Source of the DNA: JACQAP01 sp035275265
GTDB lineage: Bacteria > Pseudomonadota > Gammaproteobacteria > Burkholderiales > JACQAP01
NCBI GenBank assembly: GCA_035275265.1
Contig: DATENC010000026.1
Coordinates: 682,001-746,000 of the forward strand
Length of the DNA stretch: 64,000 nucleotides
Direction of reading: 5' to 3'
This document shows, one piece after another, positions 17,709 through 26,176 of the stretch. Numbering within the stretch: position 1 is the first letter of the stretch; each line of letters begins with the position of its first letter. A model generated the notes under the pieces. It had not been told where the DNA came from. It saw only the letters and a list, made by a program, of their open reading frames with translations, and ran no database searches. A program made the translations under genes and the position numbers.

Positions 17709-17921
17709 ATGATCCGTGATATGGACAAGCAACGTCAGCGGGCCGAAATGATGAAACCGATAACCGACATGGTGCACGAAGACACGAACAGGCTCACCCT
17801 CGAGCCTGCGGAACCAAGGAACCTGGTTTGGCAGTTCACGAAGGCTGGCAAACTGGAAGTGGGTTGCCACATTCCGGGACACTACCAAACCGGGATGAAG
17901 ACAACTTTGGAGAGATCATGA
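17709..17921 (+). pseudogene. 5'-truncated plastocyanin-like cupredoxin fragment
   Basis: The 70-codon frame matches the second half of an exported cupredoxin of copper clusters: AEMMKPITDMVHEDTNRLTL, then NLVWQFTKAGKLEVGCHIPG ending HYQTGM. The C-terminal copper ligands (Cys, His, Met in the C-PGH-GM loop) remain. The signal peptide and the first beta strands with the fourth ligand are missing, and the sequence upstream is only a 21-bp gap after the CusF-like gene. It is either a truncated gene or a very short derived peptide. Its stop overlaps the ATPase start (ATGA), so it may survive as a translational leader. Confidence 0.65.
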
Positions 17922-20320
17922 ATAGCAAACATGAACACGCAAAGCACTCCCGCCCGGCATACGCGGGGGCGGGCGGCTCAAAGCACAGGGACGCCGTCGC
18001 TCCCGCCGCCGAGCCTTTGGCGCAACCGCCCGGGACGGCAAAAGACCCGGTCTGCGGAATGAACGTCAAGATCGCGACGGCGAAGCATCGTCACAGCCAT
18101 GGGGGCCAGGAGTACTTTTTCTGCAATCCGCGTTGCCTGGAAAAGTTTCGCGCGAATCCCGGTCAGTACCTGACGCCCCAACCTGCGCCAGCTCCGGCAC
18201 AACCCGGGGTGACCTATACCTGCCCAATGCACCCTGAAATCGTGCGCGACGCGCCGGGCGATTGCCCGATCTGCGGCATGGCGTTGGTGCCGATCGCGGG
18301 CGCAGGTGCAAACGAAGCCGACGATTCCGAGCTACGCGGCTTAGCACGGCGCCTGTCGGTCGGGGTGGTGCTGTCAGTCCCGCTGGTGGTGCTTGCGATG
18401 TCGCCGATGATCGGCATCCATGAACTGTTTGGCCTTCAGCCGCGGCCACGCGGCTGGATCGAATTCGTGCTGGGCACGCCGGTCGTGCTGTGGGTCGGCT
18501 GGCCCATCCTGCGCAAATTCTGGTTCTCGCTCGTACACCGCGCGCTCAACATGTACACGCTGATCGGGTTGGGGGTGGGACTGGCCTACCTGTTCAGCAT
18601 CGCTGCAGTGTTATTACCTGAAATATTCCCGCAGGAGTTCCGTGAGCACGACGGTGCGGTGGGGACCTATTTCGAGGCAGCCGCAGTAATCGTAACACTG
18701 GTAATACTGGGCGACTTCCTGCAGTTGCGCGCGATGGGGCAGACCAGTCAGGCGATTCAACAATTGCTGGAACTAGCGCCCAACCTCGCCTGGCGTTTGC
18801 GCGATGACGGCACCGAGGAACAAGTGCCGCTCGGGACCGTAGCAGTGGGCAACCGGCTGCGCGTGAAGCCGGGCGAGAAGGTGCCGGTGGACGGCACAGT
18901 ACTCGAAGGCACGAGTCGCGTAGACGAATCCATGATCACCGGCGAGCCCGTGCCGGTGGCCAAGGTTGCGGGCAGCAAGGTCACGGGTGCAACCGTGAAC
19001 GGCAACGGTTCATTGGTTTTCCGTGCCGAACGTGTGGGCGCGGACACGCTGCTGGCACGGATCGTTCATATGGTGGGAGAGGCACAACGCACACGCGCGC
19101 CGATCCAGCGGCTCGCCGATATCATTGCGGCGTACTTCGTGCAGATCGTAGTAGTCATCGCCATCGTGACAGCGCTCGCGTGGTGGTTCTTCGATCCGGA
19201 GCCGAAATTCGCCTACGCGTTTCTGAACGCCATTGCCGTGTTGATCATTGCCTGTCCCTGTGCCGTCGGTCTCGCTACGCCCATTTCGATGACCGTTGCC
19301 ATGGGGCAAGGCGCGCGCGCTGGAATCCTGTTCCGGAATGCCGAGGCGATCGAGCGTATGCGCGACATCGACACAGTGGTGGTGGACAAGACCGGTACGC
19401 TGACGCTCGGCCATCCTGCGCTCACGGATTTCCTCGCCGAGGGCATTCCGGAAAACGAAGCGCTTGCGCTCGTCGCTGGAGTGGAACAGCTTTCCGAGCA
19501 CCCGATAGGACTCGCAATTGTCGAGGGAGCCAAGGGCCGCGGCCTGACACCAAGGACGGCCACTGCATTCGAGGCGGTAAACGGTCTCGGCGTACTTGCC
19601 GAAGTCGATGGTAAGCGCGTGTTCGTTGGCAGCCGCAGCTTTCTCACCCAGCGCGGCGTCGATACGCAGCGGTGGGAAGCGCGCGCGGAAGCCTGGCGTG
19701 CGGAAGCCAAGACGGTGGTGTTTTTCGCTGTGAACAGTATTGCCGCTGGCATCGCTGCGGTGGCCGACCCGATCAAGGAAAGCACGCACGAAGCCATGGC
19801 GGCGCTCAAGCGCTCGGGCGTGCGCATCGTGATGCTGACCGGTGATTCACGCAGCACGGCCGAAGCCGTCGCCCGGCAACTCGGCATCGACGAGGCGCTC
19901 GCCGGAGTGTTGCCTGAGGACAAGGCCGGTCACGTGAAGCGTTTGCAGGCCGAAGGGCGCAAAGTCGCAATGGCGGGTGATGGTATCAACGATGCGCCGG
20001 CCTTGGCGCAAGCCGACGTCGGCATCGCCATGGGCAGCGGCACCGACGTGGCGATGGAGAGCGCCGGCGTGACGCTGGTCAAGGGAGACCTGCGCGGCAT
20101 CGCGCGCGCCACCAGGCTGTCGCGGGCGACAATGCGCAACATCCGACAGAACCTCGCTTTCGCGTTCGGCTACAACGCGCTCGGCATCCCGGTGGCCGCA
20201 GGTGTGCTCTACCCGGCGTTCGGCTTGCTTCTTTCGCCAATCTTTGCGGGCGCCGCCATGGCGCTGAGCTCGGTGTCCGTGGTCACCAACGCGTTGCGGC
20301 TCAATCGCGTCAGGTTGTGA
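17918..20320 (+). CDS. Copper-translocating P-type ATPase
   Basis: This 800-residue P1B ATPase carries an N-terminal YHS metal-binding domain (about 43-86, DPVCGMNV) and a heavy-metal-binding domain (about 100-126, CPMHPEI and CPICGMALVP). The usual P1B core follows: MITGEPVPV (actuator), the CPC ion-binding motif at Cys446-Cys448, phosphorylated Asp490 in DKTGTLT, HP in SEHPIG, and the hinge GDGINDAPAL. CPC indicates Cu(I)/Ag(I) export. It lacks the classical ferredoxin-like CxxC domains. The start at 17918 follows GGAGAG and overlaps the upstream stop; a longer in-frame extension to 17828 lies within the cupredoxin fragment and is rejected. Confidence 0.95.
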   Translation: MNSKHEHAKHSRPAYAGAGGSKHRDAVAPAAEPLAQPPGTAKDPVCGMNVKIATAKHRHSHGGQEYFFCNPRCLEKFRANPGQYLTPQPAPAPAQPGVTYTCPMHPEIVRDAPGDCPICGMALVPIAGAGANEADDSELRGLARRLSVGVVLSVPLVVLAMSPMIGIHELFGLQPRPRGWIEFVLGTPVVLWVGWPILRKFWFSLVHRALNMYTLIGLGVGLAYLFSIAAVLLPEIFPQEFREHDGAVGTYFEAAAVIVTLVILGDFLQLRAMGQTSQAIQQLLELAPNLAWRLRDDGTEEQVPLGTVAVGNRLRVKPGEKVPVDGTVLEGTSRVDESMITGEPVPVAKVAGSKVTGATVNGNGSLVFRAERVGADTLLARIVHMVGEAQRTRAPIQRLADIIAAYFVQIVVVIAIVTALAWWFFDPEPKFAYAFLNAIAVLIIACPCAVGLATPISMTVAMGQGARAGILFRNAEAIERMRDIDTVVVDKTGTLTLGHPALTDFLAEGIPENEALALVAGVEQLSEHPIGLAIVEGAKGRGLTPRTATAFEAVNGLGVLAEVDGKRVFVGSRSFLTQRGVDTQRWEARAEAWRAEAKTVVFFAVNSIAAGIAAVADPIKESTHEAMAALKRSGVRIVMLTGDSRSTAEAVARQLGIDEALAGVLPEDKAGHVKRLQAEGRKVAMAGDGINDAPALAQADVGIAMGSGTDVAMESAGVTLVKGDLRGIARATRLSRATMRNIRQNLAFAFGYNALGIPVAAGVLYPAFGLLLSPIFAGAAMALSSVSVVTNALRLNRVRL

Positions 20321-20374
20321 ACTTGGCGCAACAGCGAGACGCGAGGTGCGTGACAGTGCAACACCGTTCACCCT

Positions 20375-20917
20375 TCAGAGGCGCCCTCTGGCCTTGAGAA
20401 CCCGGGGCATTAACCACCAGAGGAGGAAGATCAGTGTTGCAACAAACCCAGCCGCGAGCATGCCCACGACGTGGCCGAACACTTCCGAGAGGACCAATTG
20501 TGTGGCGAGAGTCAGTGCGAGCGACAGCGCCACGCATCCCGCGACGATCTGCCTGGTAGCCAGTGTCTTGAAGCGCGCGCGATCCCTCAGCGGTCGAATG
20601 AGTCGATGCTGCACAGCGGGGCTGCTCAGCAAAACGAGGCTCGAGATTGAGAGGATGAAGGTAGCCAGGAACAACTGCTTCTCGGGCGTGACAATGTTCG
20701 CGAAGCCTGTATTGAACGGCACGGTAATCAGAAACGCGGAAAGCAGCTGCGCGCTGAGCAGCAGCACTCGCAACTCGCCCAGCATGTCGCTCAGGTCGCC
20801 GTCGTCGGTCGTGCTGGCGTCGGTTTGCCCAAGCGTCGCCCCGGCGTCTTCAATTGCCCGGCCTTCTTCGTCGTTGGTCACTTCGTGACTCCATTTGTCA
20901 GGACGATAAGCACTCAT
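20375..20917 (-). CDS. DUF6328-type four-helix membrane protein
   Basis: A 180-residue protein has a soluble acidic N-terminal 45 residues followed by four hydrophobic helices. The second half of the acidic part runs into ELRVLLLSAQLLSAFLITVP, a motif I associate with the DUF6328 family of unknown function. It lies convergent to the copper ATPase gene with 54 bp between them, so it is not part of that operon. Nothing in it suggests a catalytic site. Confidence 0.7.
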   Translation of the reverse strand: MSAYRPDKWSHEVTNDEEGRAIEDAGATLGQTDASTTDDGDLSDMLGELRVLLLSAQLLSAFLITVPFNTGFANIVTPEKQLFLATFILSISSLVLLSSPAVQHRLIRPLRDRARFKTLATRQIVAGCVALSLALTLATQLVLSEVFGHVVGMLAAGFVATLIFLLWWLMPRVLKARGRL

Positions 20918-21086
20918 AAAAGCATGGGCATGCCTCGGCAGACATGGATTCTGCCATCACTTTGATCTGTGGACGCAAACCGGCGAGTATCTTTACAGGG
21001 GAACCACTTGCTTGCCAGGGTATTGCGCAAATTGCAGCCGCGTTAGTAATGTAGCGTTTTCAACCAAGCTGTGACAGGAGAAAAAA

Positions 21087-21365
21087 ATGGACGATAGCAA
21101 GCGAAATGCAATGAAAGCTCTCTCGGGGACGGCACTTGCGGTCGCGGCGGCCGGGCTGTTCCTGAGCGGAACCGCGACTGCAATGGCAGCGGACACCAAA
21201 GAAGCCAAGGTGCAATGCGCGGGCGTCAACTCCTGCAAGGGCAAGAGCGACTGCGCGACCGCCACCAGCGCCTGCCACGGGCAGAACGCCTGCAAGGGTC
21301 AGGGATGGGTGAAGATGACCGAGAAGCAGTGCATTGAAAAAGGCGGAAAAGTCCTAAAAAGCTGA
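21087..21365 (+). CDS. Bufferin-type metallophore precursor (BufA2/DUF2282-like)
   Basis: A 92-residue precursor has a typical export signal (KALSGTALAVAAAGLFLSGT ending before AADTKEAK). The short mature part has regularly spaced cysteines in CAGVNSCKGKSDC, SACHGQNACKGQG and EKQC. This is the pattern of BufA2 bufferins, ribosomal peptides that buffer copper after cysteine modification by BufB/BufC enzymes. GACAGGAG lies just upstream. No bufB or bufC is encoded in the window, so either the maturation enzymes are elsewhere or the peptide acts unmodified. It lies between the copper cluster and ppx. Confidence 0.85.
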   Translation: MDDSKRNAMKALSGTALAVAAAGLFLSGTATAMAADTKEAKVQCAGVNSCKGKSDCATATSACHGQNACKGQGWVKMTEKQCIEKGGKVLKS

Positions 21366-21421
21366 CCTGGACATGACGGGTTCGCGCTAGCCGATGCACA
21401 ACGCGCGTGGCAGGATCGGTA

Positions 21422-22948
21422 TCAGTCTGCGACGACCGCCTCGGCTTCGATTTCGGCAAGTTGCGGGACCGACAGTTCGATGCCGAGTTTGTTCCAGTTC
21501 CTGATCTCGTCGCGCAGTTCAGCCGCGGTCAGAGGATTGGCGGCGAGCCAGCGCGCATCCAACTCGACGGTGAACGTGCTCTTCTTTTTCGATGCCTGGA
21601 TTGCCGGCAGCCGAACTTCGGAGTGGCTGCGATGCAGCAGCGCGGCCAGCCGTAACGCGACCAGCAACGTCCAGTCCGCGTCCTTTGCGACCATGCCGCG
21701 CAGCTTGTCGAGCGAGCCGCGGTGCGCCAGCACCAGAAGCGACAGCTGCGCCTGTTCCATCTTGGAGAAGCCGGGCATGTCGGCGTGGCCGATAATGTAA
21801 GCGGAGTGCTTGTGGTACCCGGAATGGGCGACGGTAAAGCCGATTTCATGCAGGCGCGCCGCCCAGGACAGCATCAGCATCGGCTGCTCGCGTTGCGTCT
21901 TGTCGCCGCCTGCCAGCTGCTCGAACAGCTTCAACGCCAGGCGTTCGACTCGATGCGCATGGTTGGATTCGACGTGGTAACGTTTCATGAACTGGCGCAC
22001 TGTCAGTTCGCGCATGTCGCGATGATGGGCCCGGCCGATCATGTCCCACAGGATGCCCTGGCGCATTGCGCCGTCGGCGAGAGCCATGTGCTCGACGTCG
22101 AGTTCGGAAAAGAGCGCGCTCATGATCGCAAACCCGCCAGGCAACACCGCGATCCGGTCTTCCCGCAACCCCGGCAGCGCCACCGTGGCCGCATCACCTG
22201 CCTTGAGCAATGCACCGCGCAGACGTTCCATGCCGTCGCTGGTGATGCCCGACGCGCTCCAGCCATTGGCTTCGAGAATGTCGCCGATCGCACGCGCGGT
22301 GCCGGAAGCACCGACCGCCTGCTGCCAGTGCTTGCGCGAGAACTGCTTCCTGATGGTTTCTACCTCTATGCGGGCGGCCAGCTCCGCATGCTTCATGTTG
22401 GACTTGCTGATCTTGCCGCCGGGAAAGTATTTGAGACTGTAGCTCACGCAACCCATGTAAAGGCTCTCGAGCTTGTGCGGCTGGTTGCCGGCGCCGATGA
22501 TGAATTCGGTGGAGCCGCCGCCGATGTCCACCACCAGCCGTTTCTCCTGCATCGCCGGCAGGCTGTGGGCGACCCCCAGATAAATCAGCCGTGCTTCCTC
22601 GCGTCCGGCCACGACTTCGATCGGAAAACCGAGTGCGGCTTCGAACCGGGGCATGAATTCGCGGGCGTTCTTTGCCACCCGCAGGGTATTGGTGCCGACC
22701 GCGCGCACCGCGCCCGTCGGCATTCCGCGCAGCCGCTCACCGAAACGCTTCAGGCACTCGATCGCACGCGCTTGCGCCGCGTCGTCGAGGTGCTTGTCGG
22801 CGGTCAGGCCGGCAGCAAGCCGCACCGGCTCACGCAACGAATCGAGAGGATAGATCTGGTCATCGACGACGCGTCCGACCTGGAGCCGAAACGAGTTGGA
22901 TCCCAGGTCCACCGCCGCAATGGTCGGGGCAGTTTCCATCACGGACAT
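21422..22948 (-). CDS. ppx: Exopolyphosphatase
   Basis: The 508-residue Ppx/GppA protein has the actin-like phosphate loop AAVDLGSNSFRL near the N terminus, EVVAGREEARLIYLGV, VVDIGGGSTEFIIG and a C-terminal HD-like helical domain (LSWAARLHEIGFTVAHSGYHKHSAYII). It removes terminal phosphates from polyphosphate and may also hydrolyse pppGpp. AGGGC lies seven bases before the ATG at 22948. It is downstream of phoU on the same strand and opposes ppk1 functionally. Confidence 0.94.
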   Translation of the reverse strand: MSVMETAPTIAAVDLGSNSFRLQVGRVVDDQIYPLDSLREPVRLAAGLTADKHLDDAAQARAIECLKRFGERLRGMPTGAVRAVGTNTLRVAKNAREFMPRFEAALGFPIEVVAGREEARLIYLGVAHSLPAMQEKRLVVDIGGGSTEFIIGAGNQPHKLESLYMGCVSYSLKYFPGGKISKSNMKHAELAARIEVETIRKQFSRKHWQQAVGASGTARAIGDILEANGWSASGITSDGMERLRGALLKAGDAATVALPGLREDRIAVLPGGFAIMSALFSELDVEHMALADGAMRQGILWDMIGRAHHRDMRELTVRQFMKRYHVESNHAHRVERLALKLFEQLAGGDKTQREQPMLMLSWAARLHEIGFTVAHSGYHKHSAYIIGHADMPGFSKMEQAQLSLLVLAHRGSLDKLRGMVAKDADWTLLVALRLAALLHRSHSEVRLPAIQASKKKSTFTVELDARWLAANPLTAAELRDEIRNWNKLGIELSVPQLAEIEAEAVVAD

Positions 22949-23036
22949 TTTGCCCTAAAAAGCGGCCGAGACTCGGTCAGGAAGACCGTCTGGTGCGAAC
23001 GCCGGCGCAAGCACCGCTGAGCCGCGCCCGTCTTGC

Positions 23037-23744
23037 TCAGCCCATGACCTCGCGTTCGATTTCCTCGAGCGTGACGTGGCGCACGTCCTTGCCCTTGACC
23101 ATGTAGATCACGTACTCGGAAATGTTTTTGGCATGGTCGCCGATGCGTTCGATCGCCTTGGCGATGAACAGGATTTCGATTGAAACCGAGATCGTGCGTG
23201 GATCTTCCATCATGAAGGTGATGAGCTGCCGCAGCACACCGCGGAATTCCTCGTCAACGTGCTGGTCGCGGCGCACTACTTCGGCCGAGGCGGCCAGATC
23301 CAACCGGGCGAATGCGTCCAGCGACTTGCGGAGCATTTCCAGCGCGATCTGCGACATGCGGCGGATTTCCACGGTGCGAGGCTGCTGCAGCCGGTCGGTG
23401 GAATAGATCAGCTTGGCCATGCGCGCAATCTTCGCGGCCTCGTCGCCGATGCGCTCCAGGTCGGTGATGGTCTTCACCACAGTCATCAGCATGCGCAGAT
23501 CGCCGGCGGCCGGCTGCCGACGGGCGATGATGGTGCTGCAGTCCTCGTCGATGCCGACTTCGAGTCCATTGACCAAATGGTCGTTGTTCTCGACCTTGGT
23601 GCAGAGCTCGAGATCGCCCGAGATCAAGGCGTCCAGCGCCAGCTTGATCTGCTCTTCGACGAGCCCGCCCATGTGCAGCACGCGGGCGCGCAGTGCCTCC
23701 AGTTCGGCATCGAACTGCTTGGATGTGTGATCAGAATTGGTCAT
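23037..23744 (-). CDS. phoU: Phosphate signalling protein PhoU
   Basis: A 235-residue all-helical protein has two PhoU repeats with metal-binding motifs (ERIGDEAAKIARMAKL; AIERIGDHAKNISEYVIYMV). PhoU links the Pst phosphate transporter to the PhoR/PhoB two-component system and represses the regulon when phosphate is ample. No pst or phoBR genes are present here; the neighbours are ppx and rpiA, so it is tied to polyphosphate turnover by position. The start was taken at ATG 23744, with a GTG three bases upstream as alternative. Confidence 0.95.
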   Translation of the reverse strand: MTNSDHTSKQFDAELEALRARVLHMGGLVEEQIKLALDALISGDLELCTKVENNDHLVNGLEVGIDEDCSTIIARRQPAAGDLRMLMTVVKTITDLERIGDEAAKIARMAKLIYSTDRLQQPRTVEIRRMSQIALEMLRKSLDAFARLDLAASAEVVRRDQHVDEEFRGVLRQLITFMMEDPRTISVSIEILFIAKAIERIGDHAKNISEYVIYMVKGKDVRHVTLEEIEREVMG

Positions 23745-23813
23745 CACCTCGTACTCCTTCCGTACCGCACGGGCAAATGTCTTAGTGTACGTCCATTACA
23801 TTACAAAAAAGTT

Positions 23814-24473
23814 TCACCGGGTCAACGTCGTGACACCGTTCCCAGTACCAAGCAGCAGCACGTCGGCACCACGGCGGGCAAACAGGCCGTTCGCCACCAC
23901 CCCCACGATCTGGTTGATTTCACCCTCCAGCGCCACTGGATTGGCGATCGCCAGCCCGCGCACGTCCAGGATGATATTGCCGCTGTCCGTGGTAAAGCCC
24001 AGTCGCAATTCCGGGTGCCCGCCTAACCTCACCAGCTCGCGGGCGACATGGGAACGCGCCATGGGAATCACTTCCACAGGCAGCGGAAACGCGCCTAACA
24101 CATCCTTCAGCTTGGTTTCGTCGGCAATGCAGACGAACTTGCTTGCCACCGCAGCCACGATCTTCTCCCGGGTGAGCGCACCGCCCCCACCTTTTGTCAT
24201 GTGCAGGTGGCGCGTGACCTCGTCGGCACCATCTACATACACAGGCAGGTCGTCCACGGAGTTCAGGTCGAACACGCGAATCCCCGCGGCTTTCAACCGG
24301 GCGCCGGTGGCCTCCGAACTGGCGACCGCCCCTTCCAGCCGTCCCTTGATGCTGGCCAGTTCGTCGATGAAGAAATTCGCGGTCGAGCCCGTGCCGACAC
24401 CGACGACGCAGTCATCCGGAAGGTAAGCGATCGCCGCTCTTGCGACCGCCTTCTTGAGTTCGTCCTGGGTCAT
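23814..24473 (-). CDS. rpiA: Ribose-5-phosphate isomerase A
   Basis: The 219-residue protein has the RpiA motifs VGVGTGSTANFFID (phosphate binding), DGADEV (catalytic Asp) and MTKGGGGALTREKIVA (catalytic Lys region). It interconverts ribose 5-phosphate and ribulose 5-phosphate in the pentose phosphate pathway. The start at 24473 (MTQDELKK) matches family N termini; a longer in-frame frame to 24557 is rejected. It is divergent from ilvA. Confidence 0.95.
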   Translation of the reverse strand: MTQDELKKAVARAAIAYLPDDCVVGVGTGSTANFFIDELASIKGRLEGAVASSEATGARLKAAGIRVFDLNSVDDLPVYVDGADEVTRHLHMTKGGGGALTREKIVAAVASKFVCIADETKLKDVLGAFPLPVEVIPMARSHVARELVRLGGHPELRLGFTTDSGNIILDVRGLAIANPVALEGEINQIVGVVANGLFARRGADVLLLGTGNGVTTLTR

Positions 24474-24595
24474 GGTCTTGCTGCGTCCGTAACTGGCCGC
24501 AAGCATAACGTCAACGCCTGATAGGCACAATTGGACTTCCCGGTTGCGCCCATTCATTCGCGGCTGCTACGCTCGAAGCATACCTGGGAGAAGTG

Positions 24596-26107
24596 ATGAC
24601 GATCGATTACCTGCAAAAGATCCTGACTGCACGTGTATACGACGTGGCAGTCGAAACCCCGCTGGAGCTGGCGCCGGCGCTTTCCGGCCGTCTCGGAAAT
24701 ACGCTGCTGCTCAAGCGAGAGGACATGCAGCCGGTGTTCTCCTTCAAGCTGCGCGGAGCCTACAACAAGATGGCAAACCTGGGTGCCGTCCAACGCAGGC
24801 GCGGTGTGATCGCCGCCTCGGCGGGGAATCACGCGCAAGGCGTGGCGCTGGCGGCAAATCACCTGCGATGCCACGCGACCATCGTCATGCCCGCCACCAC
24901 GCCGCAGATCAAGATTGCCGCCGTCGCGGCGCGTGGAGCTCGCGTGGTGCTGTTCGGCGACTCCTACGACGAGGCTTACGCACATTCATTGAAGATCGCA
25001 AGGCGCGAGAGGTTCGCTTTCGTGCATCCCTACGATGACCCGGACGTGATCGCCGGGCAAGGCACTATCGGCATGGAGATCCTGCGCCAGTACAGCGGCA
25101 AGATCGACGCGATTTTCGTCGCCGTTGGCGGTGGCGGGTTGATCGCCGGCATCGCGGCATACGTCAAGCGCCTGCGTCCGGAAATTCGAATCATCGGCGT
25201 GGAGCCGGTCGATGCCGACGCGATGGCCCGTTCCCTTGCGGCCGGGCGCAGGATACGGCTTGCGCAAGTGGGGCTGTTTGCCGACGGCGTAGCAGTCAAG
25301 CAGGTCGGCGTCGAAACTTTCCGTCTTTGCCGCAAGCTGGTGGACGAAATGATCCTGGTGGATAACGATGCCGTCTGCGCCGCGATCAAGGACGTGTTCG
25401 AGGACACTCGCTCGATCCTGGAGCCGGCGGGCGCGCTCGCGATCGCCGGCGCCAAGGCTTACGCCGAGCGCCGCAAGCAACGAGGCCAGACGTTCGTCGC
25501 GATCGCCTGCGGGGCCAACATGAACTTCGACCGCCTGCGTTTTGTCGCCGAGCGCGCCGAACTGGGTGAGAAACGCGAAGCCATCCTGGCGGTCACGATC
25601 CCCGAGCGCCCCGGCAGCTTCAGGCAGTTCTGCTCGCTGCTCGGCACACGTAACGTCACCGAATTCAACTATCGCTACGCTGACCCCGTGGAAGCCCACG
25701 TGTTCGTCGGAGTGCAGGTACGCAACCACAATGAGACCCGCAAGCTCATCGCTCGGTTGCGCCGCAACAAGCTGCCGACGCTTGATTTCAGCGACAACGA
25801 AATGGCCAAGTTGCATGTGCGCCACCTGGTGGGGGGGCGCGCGCCCTCAGTCGAGAACGAGAGGCTCTACCGTTTCGAATTCCCGGAGCGCCCGGGAGCG
25901 TTGATGAACTTCCTCAACAGCATGAGTCACGACTGGAACATCAGCCTGTTCCATTACCGCAACCACGGCGCCGACTACGGCCGCGTGCTGGTCGGGATGC
26001 AGGTGCCCCCGCGCGAGCAGCCGGCATTTCGCAGGTTCCTCTCGAAACTTGGCTATGCGCACTGGGAAGAGACTCGGAATCCGGCCTATTCGCTGTTTCT
26101 GGCCTGA
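24596..26107 (+). CDS. ilvA: Threonine ammonia-lyase, biosynthetic
   Basis: A 503-residue PLP enzyme has the catalytic Lys in FSFKLRGAYNK, SAGNHAQGVALAA and the PLP-phosphate loop VGGGGLIAGIAAY. Two C-terminal ACT-like regulatory domains follow (AILAVTIPERPGSFRQFC and RFEFPERPGALMNFL). It converts threonine to 2-oxobutyrate, the first step of isoleucine synthesis, with isoleucine inhibition expected through the ACT domains. ATG 24596 is preceded by GGGAG; the in-frame GTG three bases earlier is the alternative. Confidence 0.95.
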   Translation: MTIDYLQKILTARVYDVAVETPLELAPALSGRLGNTLLLKREDMQPVFSFKLRGAYNKMANLGAVQRRRGVIAASAGNHAQGVALAANHLRCHATIVMPATTPQIKIAAVAARGARVVLFGDSYDEAYAHSLKIARRERFAFVHPYDDPDVIAGQGTIGMEILRQYSGKIDAIFVAVGGGGLIAGIAAYVKRLRPEIRIIGVEPVDADAMARSLAAGRRIRLAQVGLFADGVAVKQVGVETFRLCRKLVDEMILVDNDAVCAAIKDVFEDTRSILEPAGALAIAGAKAYAERRKQRGQTFVAIACGANMNFDRLRFVAERAELGEKREAILAVTIPERPGSFRQFCSLLGTRNVTEFNYRYADPVEAHVFVGVQVRNHNETRKLIARLRRNKLPTLDFSDNEMAKLHVRHLVGGRAPSVENERLYRFEFPERPGALMNFLNSMSHDWNISLFHYRNHGADYGRVLVGMQVPPREQPAFRRFLSKLGYAHWEETRNPAYSLFLA

Positions 26108-26176
26108 ATCGTGCTCTGTCTACCGGGGTACCCTTCTATGATTACGGGTTAGCCGATTCGTCCCTGCTGCGCCTGG

